Made by a program: the position numbers and the translations under genes. From assembly GCA_934511165.1 (NCBI GenBank), contig CAKSWA010000019.1:1-37129 (forward strand): a DNA stretch of 37,129 bases, in the 5' to 3' direction. The DNA is from an uncultured Oscillospiraceae bacterium. Its GTDB lineage: Bacteria > Bacillota > Clostridia > Oscillospirales > Oscillospiraceae. Below, in pieces: positions 1 through 5,992 of the stretch (position 1 is the first letter of the stretch; each line of letters begins with the position of its first letter). The notes beneath the pieces are model-generated. The model was not told the DNA's origin. It made no database searches and worked only from the letters and a program-made list of their open reading frames with translations.

Positions 1-345
1 TACGTGACCGGCATCGAGTGCATCAAGATGGAGCTCGGCGAGCCTGACGAGAAGGGCCGCCGCCGTCCGATGCCCGTCGAGGGCTCCAACTTCGTGCTCG
101 AAGTGGACGCCATGATCGATGCTCTCGGCACCAGCCCCAACCCGCTGCTCCGCATGACCACTCCCGGTCTGGAAGCGGACAAGCACGGCTGCCTGATCGC
201 CGACGAGAAGGGCAAGACCACCCACGAAGGCGTGTTCGCCGGCGGCGACGCCGTCACGGGCGCTGCCACCGTTATTCTCGCCATGGGCGCCGGCAAAACC
301 GCCGCTACCGCCATCGACGAGTACATCAAGAACAAGAACGCCTAA
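1..345 (+). CDS. gltA: Glutamate synthase (NADPH) small-subunit-type flavoprotein, C-terminal fragment
   Basis: This is the last ~114 codons of a gene that begins before the window. The fragment matches the C-terminal FAD/NAD(P)-binding part of GltA-type glutamate synthase small subunits and relatives. It carries VDAMIDALGTSPNP, then the late FAD-contacting segment GVFAGGDAVTGAATVILAMG near the end, followed by the usual GAGKTAATAIDEYI helix. In this family the subunit passes electrons from NAD(P)H to a partner or to glutamate synthesis. The same fold occurs in NfnB/SudA-type ferredoxin:NADP oxidoreductases, and the missing N-terminus prevents a firm choice. A strong hairpin terminator follows 20 bases after the stop, so this gene ends its operon. 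Confidence 0.85.
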   Translation, partial: YVTGIECIKMELGEPDEKGRRRPMPVEGSNFVLEVDAMIDALGTSPNPLLRMTTPGLEADKHGCLIADEKGKTTHEGVFAGGDAVTGAATVILAMGAGKTAATAIDEYIKNKNA

Positions 346-364
346 GTTCTTACATACGGCATAC

Positions 365-397
365 AAAATCCGGTTCGGAGCTTCCGAACCGGATTTT
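365..397 (+). terminator. Intrinsic terminator after the gltA-type gene
   Basis: A perfect 15-bp stem (365-379 with 383-397) closes a three-base GCT loop. The A-rich base of the left arm pairs with a TTTT tail, so it can act in both directions. Its core arms CCGGTTCGGA/TCCGAACCGG are identical to those of the terminator at 1325-1359. Confidence 0.85.
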
Positions 398-416
398 CCT
401 ATCTGTAGCGGCAGAG

Positions 417-545
417 AAACCCCTCAGTCAGCCTTACGGCTGCCAGCTCCCCTAACGAGGGAAGCCAAGTTTGTTGTCCGCAAACCCGCTTGCCGCCCCC
501 GTCAGGGGAGGCGGCATGGCGCGCAGCGCCGTGACGGAGGGGTTT
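417..545. repeat. MITE-like hairpin repeat, copy 1
   Basis: A 129-bp non-coding element is bounded by the inverted termini AAACCCCTC (417-425) and GAGGGGTTT (537-545). Inside are several short hairpins: CAGCC/GGCTG at 429-442, CCCT/AGGG just after it, GCCGCC/GGCGGC arms near 490-515, and GGCGC/GCGCC near 518-530. A second copy with the same ends and layout lies at 5813-5943. I recall this family (CCCCTC...GAGGGG ends, TCCCCT/AGGGGA inner stems) as abundant between genes in gut Clostridia. Its mobility is not shown here. A 65-codon reading frame across it is an artefact. Confidence 0.75.
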
Positions 546-564
546 CACGTTCACAATTTTCTTA

Positions 565-593
565 TAGACTTTCTGCCGGTAATCTGCTATTTT
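565..593 (+). promoter_or_regulatory. Candidate promoter for the methyltransferase gene
   Basis: TAGACT (565-570) and TATTTT (588-593) are separated by 17 bases. A TG dinucleotide one base before the -10 gives an extended -10. The same 11-base string AATCTGCTATT occurs at 581-591 and again in the candidate promoter at 1376-1386. Confidence 0.5.
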
Positions 594-646
594 CAAACTC
601 TAATTATATAAGTAAAGGAGACGATCGTCATGCATCAGAATAAGGG

Positions 647-1315
647 TTGGAGAACAGAACATATTTTCAAAAGCTAAAAAGGAGAACCAATCGATTTATA
701 CTGAACAAAGAAGGCTTCAATGAATGGGCGGACGGGTATGACCGCAGCACCGCCCGCTCCGATGCGGACGGCAGCTATCCGTTCGCCGGATACAACGAGA
801 TTCTGCACGAGATCTGCCGCCGCGTGCTCTCGCGTGGGGCAGGAGACGTGCTCGATATCGGCTTCGGCACGGGTGTGCTGACCGCGATGCTCTATGACTG
901 CGGCTGCCGCATATACGGGCAGGACTTTTCCGACAGGATGATCGCGCTCGCGCAGGAGAAGATGCCGGGAGCCAGACTCTATTGCGGCGATTTTACGCAG
1001 GGACTCGCCGGTGAACTGATGCAGCACCGGTACGATGCCGTCGTCGCCACCTATTCCCTGCACCACCTGACCGACGCGCGAAAGGTCACGTTCCTGCGGG
1101 AGCTTCTCCCGCTGCTGCGCGAAGGCGGCGTGATCTATATCGGCGACGTTGCCTTCGAAACGCGTGCAGAGCTTGAAGCGTGCCGGGCGCAGTCCGGCGA
1201 GCGCTGGGACAATGACGAAATCTACTTCGTCTATGACAAACTCCGGACGGCGTTCCCCGCCATGACGTTCGACCGGCTCTCCCCCTGCGCCGGTATCCTG
1301 TCGCTGCGGAACTGA
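647..1315 (+). CDS. Class I SAM-dependent methyltransferase
   Basis: The 222-residue product has a Rossmann methyltransferase core. SAM motif I is at residues 68-78 (VLDIGFGTGVL), the acidic motif II region at 90-93 (YGQD), and the motif IV region at 129-141 (YDAVVATYSLHHL), as in UbiE/type-11 methyltransferases. The substrate is not recognisable. The start is problematic. A strong Shine-Dalgarno (AAAGGAG, 614-620) sits before an ATG at 630 that is out of frame and closes after 15 codons at 677. In the methyltransferase frame a stop at 641-643 leaves TTG 647 as the earliest start, without its own ribosome site. Either the TTG is used, or a small indel between 630 and 650 has shifted the N-terminus. 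The gene stands alone between two terminators. Confidence 0.8.
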   Translation: MENRTYFQKLKRRTNRFILNKEGFNEWADGYDRSTARSDADGSYPFAGYNEILHEICRRVLSRGAGDVLDIGFGTGVLTAMLYDCGCRIYGQDFSDRMIALAQEKMPGARLYCGDFTQGLAGELMQHRYDAVVATYSLHHLTDARKVTFLRELLPLLREGGVIYIGDVAFETRAELEACRAQSGERWDNDEIYFVYDKLRTAFPAMTFDRLSPCAGILSLRN

Positions 1316-1324
1316 AGCCATAAG

Positions 1325-1359
1325 GAACAACCGGTTCGGAGCTTCCGAACCGGTTGTTC
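1325..1359 (+). terminator. Intrinsic terminator after the methyltransferase gene
   Basis: A perfect 16-bp stem (1325-1340 with 1344-1359) closes a GCT loop and is followed by a T-containing stretch. The inner 10-bp arms and loop match the terminator at 365-397 exactly. The outer arms differ in sequence (GAACAA/TTGTTC) but still pair. Confidence 0.8.
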
Positions 1360-1388
1360 TATACTTTTCCGCTGAAATCTGCTATTAT
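1360..1388 (+). promoter_or_regulatory. Candidate promoter for the flavin reductase/kinase operon
   Basis: An extended -10 (TG, one base, then TATTAT at 1383-1388) lies 17 bases after a weak -35 (TATACT, 1360-1365). It sits directly after the terminator stem and about 47 bases before the start at 1435. Confidence 0.45.
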
Positions 1389-1434
1389 CCATTTATAACA
1401 AATCCATGGCCGGGAAGCTGCAAGGAGGATCGCG

Positions 1435-1959
1435 ATGAAAGAATTCAAAGAGGCGGACTATAAGGTTTTTGCGATGTTTGAAAAGCAATGGGCGCTCGTC
1501 ACGGCGGGTTCGGCCGAACATTTCAACAGCTGCACGATCGGCTGGGGCAGTCTCGGCACGATATGGCGGCGAAGCACAGTGACGGTATACGTCCATCCCG
1601 CGCGCTATACCAGCGAGTTTCTCACGCAGAGCGACACCTTTACCGTGAGCTTTTTCCCCGAAGAATATCGGAGCGCGCTTTCCTACATGGGTTCGCACTC
1701 CGGGCGCAACGGCGATAAGGCCGCCGCCTCCGGTCTTACCCCGGTATCCATCGGGGACAGCGTTACCTATGCCGAAGCAGAACTGACGTTTCTCTGCAAA
1801 AAGCTCTATCAGCACTCCTTTGCCGCAGAGGATCTTTCGCCGGAGATTCGCGAATACTATGCCGCCGGTGCGCGTTCCTTCCCGGACTTTCAGGGCGGCT
1901 GGCAGCCGCACCTTGTATTCGTCGGAGAGATCATCGGCGTCGAAGACAAGCGCAAATGA
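1435..1959 (+). CDS. Flavin reductase family protein (FMN-binding split barrel)
   Basis: The 174-residue protein resembles the flavin-reductase-like FMN-binding proteins of Clostridia. The pattern is an N-terminal WALVTAG strand, NSCTIGWGSLGTIWRRS, the VYVHPARYTSEFL strand and helix, then FTVSFFPEE and ALSYMGSHSGRNGDK. These segments normally line the FMN site. Related proteins use FMN to reduce small substrates or serve as electron carriers; the partner here is unknown. The start is well set by AAGGAGG at 1421-1427. The stop overlaps the next start (ATGA at 1956-1959), so translation with the downstream kinase is probably coupled. Confidence 0.8.
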   Translation: MKEFKEADYKVFAMFEKQWALVTAGSAEHFNSCTIGWGSLGTIWRRSTVTVYVHPARYTSEFLTQSDTFTVSFFPEEYRSALSYMGSHSGRNGDKAAASGLTPVSIGDSVTYAEAELTFLCKKLYQHSFAAEDLSPEIREYYAAGARSFPDFQGGWQPHLVFVGEIIGVEDKRK

Positions 1960-2471
1960 AAAGAGTCCTCGTGATCGGCTGTCCCGGTTCGGGGAAGAGC
2001 ACCTTTGCCCGGCGGCTGCGAGATATGACCGGACTGCCGCTCTATCACCTTGATCTTCTCTGGCACAGGCCAGACAAAACGACCGTTTCCGAAGCGGAAT
2101 TCGACGCGGCGCTCGCCGAAATACTCCGAAAAGGCCGCTGGATCATCGACGGCAACTTCAGCCGGACGCTGGAGCGGCGGCTCGTGGAATGCGACACGGT
2201 GTACCTCTTCGACCTGCCGGTCGATGAATGCATCGCGGGCGTGGAAGCGCGCATCGGTACGAAGCGCGAAGATATGCCGTGGATCGAGACGGAATTTGAC
2301 CCGGAATTTCGCGAGTTTATCGCGCATTTTTCCGAGACCCGGCTTCCCAACATCTATGCGCTGCTGGGAAAGCACGAGGATAAAGCGCTCACCGTGTTTC
2401 ACTCCCGCGCCGAGGCTGAGACCTGCAAAATACCGGCGGCGGACGCCGGACAACTTGCCCAGGAGGGCTGA
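1956..2471 (+). CDS. Small P-loop nucleotide kinase (FlaR/adenylate-kinase-like)
   Basis: The 171-residue protein begins with a Walker A loop at residues 8-16 (GCPGSGKST) after a short beta strand. It continues with YHLDLLWHRP near residue 30 and GRWIIDGNFSRTLERRL near 61-76, a layout typical of 'DNA topology modulation' FlaR-like kinases. The true substrate of this family is not settled, and the topology name is historical. It overlaps the flavin-reductase gene by four bases and ends one base before the next start. It therefore sits in the middle of a tight + strand operon. The C-terminal 20 residues are Ala-rich and poorly conserved in appearance. Confidence 0.75.
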   Translation: MKRVLVIGCPGSGKSTFARRLRDMTGLPLYHLDLLWHRPDKTTVSEAEFDAALAEILRKGRWIIDGNFSRTLERRLVECDTVYLFDLPVDECIAGVEARIGTKREDMPWIETEFDPEFREFIAHFSETRLPNIYALLGKHEDKALTVFHSRAEAETCKIPAADAGQLAQEG

Positions 2472-2472
2472 T

Positions 2473-3057
2473 ATGAATCCAAACCAGACCGATATTTTTG
2501 AGCCGCTCTTCGCAGAGCTCGACCGGCGGCTCGCCGGAAATGTGCCGGTGCATCTCGCCATCGAGGGCGGGAGCGCAAGCGGCAAAACAACGCTCGGCCA
2601 GATACTCGCCGAGCAATATGGCTGCACTGTATTTCACATGGACGACTTTTTTCTCCGCTCTGAGCAGCGCACCGACTCGCGCTTTGCCGAGCCCGGCGGG
2701 AACGTGGACCGCGAGCGTTTTCTCGAAGAAGTGCTGCTGCCGCTGCACCGCGGCGGGAAGATTCTCTACCGCCGGTTCGACTGCGCTTCCATGCAGCTGC
2801 AAAATGCCGTGGAGACCGCGCCGAAAAAGCTCGTTGTTGCCGAGGGGGCATACTCCATGCATCCGGAACTCGCGCCATACTACGATCTTTCCGTTTTTCT
2901 CGATATCTCCCCGGAATTGCAGCGCGAGCGCATTTCGCACCGCAACACACCGGAGAAGGCGAAGCGCTTTTTCACCGAATGGATCCCGATGGAGCAGGCG
3001 TACTTTGCCGCGTTCGATATCCCGGCGCGGTGCACGCTGCGCATCCCCATAAAATAA
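2473..3057 (+). CDS. Uridine kinase-like P-loop protein
   Basis: The 194-residue protein has a Walker A loop near residues 31-40 (EGGSASGKTT). The HMDDFFL motif follows around residues 55-61, and RRFDC lies near residue 97. A further conserved stretch is VVAEGAYSMHPEL. This is the pattern of uridine kinase/phosphoribulokinase relatives, where DDF contributes to the phosphate acceptor site. It probably phosphorylates a nucleoside or small sugar-like substrate. The start at ATG 2473 is set by AGGAGG at 2461-2466; a longer reading frame begins upstream but has no support. The gene follows the FlaR-like kinase by one base, and a broken acetyltransferase gene follows it. Confidence 0.78.
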   Translation: MNPNQTDIFEPLFAELDRRLAGNVPVHLAIEGGSASGKTTLGQILAEQYGCTVFHMDDFFLRSEQRTDSRFAEPGGNVDRERFLEEVLLPLHRGGKILYRRFDCASMQLQNAVETAPKKLVVAEGAYSMHPELAPYYDLSVFLDISPELQRERISHRNTPEKAKRFFTEWIPMEQAYFAAFDIPARCTLRIPIK

Positions 3058-3073
3058 ATAATAAGGAGCACTA

Positions 3074-3675
3074 ATGGAGGCAAAGGACATGACCGAAAAG
3101 GAAAAAAATGCTCCGGCATTTGCTGTATGACGCGAACTACGACGAAGCTCTCGCCAAAGAGCGCGACGCCGCCAAGGCGCTGTGCCACCTTCAACCTTCT
3201 CTCCCCGTCCGATAAGCAGGGGCAGCAGGATATTCTGCGGCAGCTTCTCGGCAAGACCGGCGAACACTTTACCGTCACCGCACCGTTCTGGTGCGACTAT
3301 GGCTACAACATTGAGCTCGGCGAGAATTTTTATTCCAACCACAATCTCGTCATTCTCGACGCTGCTGAAGTCCGGTTTGGGGATAACGTGTTTATCGCGC
3401 CGAACTGCGGCTTTTATACGGCGAGGCACCCCATCGACGCTGAGCGCCGCAACAAGGGGCTCGAATACGCCTACCCCATCACCGTCGGCGACAATGTGTG
3501 GATTGGCGGCGGCGTGCAGGTGATGCCCGGCGTTACGATCGGCAGCAATGTGGTGATCCGCGGCGGGAGCGTCGTCGTGAAGGATATCCCGGATAACTCC
3601 GTCGCCATAGGCAACCCCTGCCGGGTGATCCGCCCCATCACGGAGGCGGACCGGAACACCGTCTGGGACCGATAA
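3074..3675 (+). pseudogene. maa: Maltose O-acetyltransferase-like gene with two frameshifts
   Basis: Joining three reading frames gives a near full-length Maa-type sugar O-acetyltransferase. Frame A starts at ATG 3074 after AAGGAG (3063-3068) and encodes MTEKEK from 3089. It must move to the frame of ATG 3108 within a run of seven A (3102-3108), giving MLRHLLYDANYDEALA. It must shift again near 3186-3192 into the frame of FNLLSPSDKQG. From there the left-handed beta-helix continues intact to 3675, including GYNIELGENF, the YTARHPID segment with the likely catalytic His, and GDNVWIGGG. Without shifts, translation stops at 3128-3130. The intact remainder, readable from 3127, lacks the normal N-terminal helix. 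The cause could be a real pseudogene or assembly errors. Confidence 0.8.
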
Positions 3676-3900
3676 GAGGCAGGCGGAAAGCGGAGTCCGA
3701 ATAAGAAAACATAGATTTTCTCCCGCAGACGTTGTCTGCGGGGGAAAACTGTTTACAGCCATCCGGCGAAGAATTTTTCATTGGAACAAGGCGCTTTTTC
3801 GCGGCAATGCTTTGTGCATTGCAAGGAAAAGGAACGCAGTCCCGGCGGAAAAGGCTCGGCGAAGGGGCTATGATTTCTTATGAGGAAGTAGCTAAAAGGC
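3676..3900. other. Non-coding stretch with weak hairpins
   Basis: No gene is supported here. A hairpin at 3722-3742 (CCCGCAGAC, loop GTT, GTCTGCGGG) extends through A/T flanks to about 3715-3749. It lacks a clear T-run on either strand, so it is at best a weak terminator of the kinase operon. A second small perfect hairpin (GCAATGC/GCATTGC) lies near 3805-3825. A 71-codon reading frame across the stretch has no ribosome site and no recognisable product. Confidence 0.4.
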
Positions 3901-3929
3901 TTGTGTTTTTTTGCAGCACACTATATATT
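3901..3929 (+). promoter_or_regulatory. Sigma-70-type promoter for the S24 regulator gene
   Basis: TTGTGT (3901-3906) and TATATT (3924-3929) are separated by 17 bases and lie 40 bases before the gene start. The T-rich spacer is typical of low-GC-style promoters in Clostridia. Confidence 0.6.
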
Positions 3930-3969
3930 GTAGTCAGAAGACCATAGACCCACAGAAAGGAGAACGCCC

Positions 3970-4569
3970 ATGGACGACAACAGCTTCGGCGCGCGTCTGG
4001 CGGCGGCGCGCCGCGCCGTGGGGTATAACCAGACGGAGGTGGCAAAATACATCACTGAGGCGGGCTTCCCGGTGCGGACGCAGGCGGTGAGCAAGTGGGA
4101 GCGCGGCACAACGCTGCCGAGCGCCCGCCAGCTCGTGGAGCTCTGCCGGCTCTACCATATCCGGGACGTGGTCGCAGCGTTCGCGCCCGCGGAGGAACGG
4201 CACGCCGTGCGGACGCTGCCGCTCTACCGGCTGGCGGTATCCGCCGGTACGGGTGAGCGGCTCGACGGGACGGATTATGACACCGTCGAGGTCGGCGACG
4301 AGGTATCGCCGAACGCAGACTTTGGCGTGCGCATTGCCGGAGACAGCATGGAGCCGCGCTTTGTTCACGGACAGATCGTCTGGGTGCACCGGCAGGAAAC
4401 GCTCCGTTCCGGCGAGATTGGCGTATTCCTCTATAACGGCGCGGGCTACTGCAAGCGGCTGGAGCGTGCACCGGGACGGGTGGAGCTTGTGTCGCTCAAC
4501 GCGCGGTATGCCCCCATCCGTGTGACGGCGGAGGACGAGCTGCGCGTGTTCGGGCGCGTCGTCGGCTGA
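3970..4569 (+). CDS. LexA/CI-like regulator: XRE HTH plus S24 self-cleaving peptidase
   Basis: The 199-residue protein joins an N-terminal XRE helix-turn-helix (about residues 7-65, with TQAVSKWERGTTLPS as the recognition region) to a C-terminal S24 LexA-like domain. The catalytic Ser is in GDSMEP (Ser126). The general-base Lys is predicted in GYCKRLER (Lys162). A possible Ala-Gly cleavage bond lies at 92-93 (VSAG). Such proteins repress genes until RecA or another signal triggers self-cleavage. No phage genes surround it, so it may be a stand-alone stress regulator. The ribosome site AAAGGAG sits nine bases before ATG. The next promoter, 2 bp downstream, carries a perfect palindrome that could be its operator, though this is inference. 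Confidence 0.85.
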   Translation: MDDNSFGARLAAARRAVGYNQTEVAKYITEAGFPVRTQAVSKWERGTTLPSARQLVELCRLYHIRDVVAAFAPAEERHAVRTLPLYRLAVSAGTGERLDGTDYDTVEVGDEVSPNADFGVRIAGDSMEPRFVHGQIVWVHRQETLRSGEIGVFLYNGAGYCKRLERAPGRVELVSLNARYAPIRVTAEDELRVFGRVVG

Positions 4570-4570
4570 C

Positions 4571-4599
4571 TTGCAATTCCGGCTTCGCATAGTTATAAT
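4571..4599 (+). promoter_or_regulatory. Strong promoter for the PAP2-barstar gene
   Basis: TTGCAA (4571-4576), a 17-base spacer and a perfect TATAAT (4594-4599). It begins two bases after the stop of the S24 regulator gene and implies a transcript start near 4606. Confidence 0.75.
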
Positions 4600-4608
4600 G
4601 GCAAATAT

Positions 4609-4628
4609 AACCGCGCGATCGCGCGGTT
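4609..4628. promoter_or_regulatory. 20-bp perfect palindrome at the predicted transcript start
   Basis: A perfect palindrome with core CCGCGCGATCGCGCGG (4611-4626), flanked by AA/TT, lies at about +3 to +22 of the predicted PAP2-barstar transcript. It may be an operator, or a terminator for the upstream regulator gene, since three T follow the stem. The regulator directly upstream is a candidate binder. No second copy was found in front of that regulator's own promoter. Confidence 0.45.
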
Positions 4629-4661
4629 TGCTCTCAATCCAACAACAAAGGAGTTTAACTT

Positions 4662-5747
4662 ATGCAACTCACGGCTCTGGCGCTGTGGCTGAATACGGCC
4701 TTTGCGGGCTTTGACGAAGCGGTCGCAACCGCGATCCATCAGCTCTATGTCGCCGCCGGGTGGTTCTTCACCCCGTTCCTCTCGTTTATTTCGCTCCTTG
4801 GCAAGGGCGGCATCTTCCTTATCCTGCTCTCCATCTGCCTGATGCTTTTCCGCAAAACGCGGCGCTACGGCACAACGATGCTGCTTGCGCTCGCCATCGG
4901 TGCTTTGGTGACAAACGTCTGCTTTAAACCGCTTGTCGCACGGCCCCGCCCGTATACGCACGACGGCAGCATCTTCCAGCAGTACTGGGAAATGCTCGGC
5001 AAGCACACCGAAAGCGACAAAAGCTTTCCCTCTGGCCACATGACTGCCGCGATGGCGGCCTCGCTCGCGGTGTTCCTCCGCGGCAACAAAAAGGTCAGCT
5101 GGACAGCGCTTCTCTTCGCGCTTGCCATGGGCGTTTCGCGCATTTATCTCAGCGTACACTATGCTACCGACGTGCTCGGCGGCGTGATTACCGGCTCGAT
5201 CGGCGGCTTTGCCGGATATGCAATCTCCAAGCGCATCCCGGAAAGCTTTTATACCGCCGACCTCCGGGATTATATCGGCAAAGCAAAACAGAAAAAGAGC
5301 GGCGGCAAGGGCGGGGCGGCCAATACCGCGGCGGAGCCGGACGACGGACGCCGCCGTACTCTCGTAATCGACGGGGCGAACTTTTCCACGATGGACGGTC
5401 TGTTCCGCGAGTTCAACCGCCTCTTTGATGTGGGGCCGGACGAGACCATCCGCAGTCTCGATGCGCTCAACGACCTGCTCGGCGGCGGTATCGGCAAGAT
5501 CCCGGCGGGGGCGCGGCTGCACATCCGCTGGCTCAACTCCGAAAAGAGCCGCGAGGACTTCGGCTACGGCGCCACGGTGCTCTACTATGAAAAGCTTCTG
5601 CGCCGCTGCCACCCGAACAACCGCCCGCGCATGGAAGCCCTTCTTGCCGAGGCGCGCCGGGGCGAGGGCGAAACGCTCTTTGAAAAGCTCACCGCGCTCA
5701 TCGCCCGCACCGACACCGGACACGACTGCACGCTCTCTCTCGAATAA
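4662..5747 (+). CDS. PAP2-family membrane phosphatase fused to a C-terminal barstar-like domain
   Basis: The N-terminal ~195 residues form a PAP2 lipid-phosphatase domain with several membrane segments. They hold all three signature motifs: KPLVARPRP (89-97), PSGH (123-126) and SRIYLSVHYATD (159-170). Such enzymes remove phosphate from lipid phosphates such as undecaprenyl pyrophosphate or phosphatidic acid. After a Lys/Gly-rich cytoplasmic linker (205-225) comes a ~130-residue domain that matches barstar-family ribonuclease inhibitors. It has a TLVIDGANF strand, SLDALNDLLGGGIG (265-278), the RCHPNNRP helix (315-322) and RRGEGETLFEKL (332-343). The fusion is unusual: barstars are normally separate small proteins, and no barnase-type RNase gene lies nearby. 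The start has AAAGGAG 10 bases upstream. Confidence 0.82.
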   Translation: MQLTALALWLNTAFAGFDEAVATAIHQLYVAAGWFFTPFLSFISLLGKGGIFLILLSICLMLFRKTRRYGTTMLLALAIGALVTNVCFKPLVARPRPYTHDGSIFQQYWEMLGKHTESDKSFPSGHMTAAMAASLAVFLRGNKKVSWTALLFALAMGVSRIYLSVHYATDVLGGVITGSIGGFAGYAISKRIPESFYTADLRDYIGKAKQKKSGGKGGAANTAAEPDDGRRRTLVIDGANFSTMDGLFREFNRLFDVGPDETIRSLDALNDLLGGGIGKIPAGARLHIRWLNSEKSREDFGYGATVLYYEKLLRRCHPNNRPRMEALLAEARRGEGETLFEKLTALIARTDTGHDCTLSLE

Positions 5748-5756
5748 GCTGCAAGA

Positions 5757-5793
5757 AAACGCCCCGCCGCACGAAGCTCGTGCGGCGGGTTTT
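5757..5793 (+). terminator. Intrinsic terminator after the PAP2-barstar gene
   Basis: A 12-bp perfect stem (CCCGCCGCACGA at 5763-5774 with 5778-5789) with an AGC loop is followed by TTTT and preceded by AAAA. It could also stop transcripts arriving from the other side. Confidence 0.8.
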
Positions 5794-5812
5794 GTGCTGT
5801 ATACGAAAAGGA

Positions 5813-5943
5813 AAACCCCTCAGGCACGGCACTATGTGCCGTGCCTGCTCCCCTATCAGGGGAGCCAAGCCGGATTATCGCGGACTTACTTGCCTCCCCT
5901 AAAAGGGGAGGTGGCAAAACCTGAGGTTTTGACGGAGGGGTTT
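5813..5943. repeat. MITE-like hairpin repeat, copy 2
   Basis: A 131-bp element has the same AAACCCCTC (5813-5821) and GAGGGGTTT (5935-5943) ends as copy 1. Internal hairpins are GGCACGGCAC/GTGCCGTGCC, CCCCTATCAGGGG, CCTCCCCTAAAAGGGGAGG and AAAACCTGAGGTTTT. Stem sequences differ from copy 1 but remain self-complementary, as expected if the fold rather than the sequence is kept. Confidence 0.75.
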
Positions 5944-5961
5944 GGGCTCTCTCTGTGGGAG

Positions 5962-5986
5962 CAGTCAGCGGCATAGCCGCTGACTG
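5962..5986. repeat. Perfect 11-bp hairpin at the end of the histidine kinase gene
   Basis: CAGTCAGCGGC (5962-5972) pairs with 5976-5986 across an ATA loop, seven bases beyond the kinase stop codon. No T-run follows on the minus strand, so it may be a weak terminator or an extra arm of the adjacent repeat element. Confidence 0.5.
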
Positions 5987-5992
5987 GAAGAG

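Noticed and set aside
399..596. 65-codon minus-strand frame within the repeat copy 1
   Set aside because: The sequence is explained by hairpin structure shared with copy 2, which does not keep the frame.
2050..3057. Long plus-strand frame that would fuse extra sequence to the uridine kinase-like protein
   Set aside because: The first 140 codons are an out-of-frame reading of the FlaR-like kinase gene. The ribosome site at 2461-2466 sets the true start at 2473.
4662..5747. A barnase-barstar toxin-immunity pair
   Set aside because: No barnase-like or other RNase toxin gene was found in the flanking regions, so only the inhibitor-like domain is reported.
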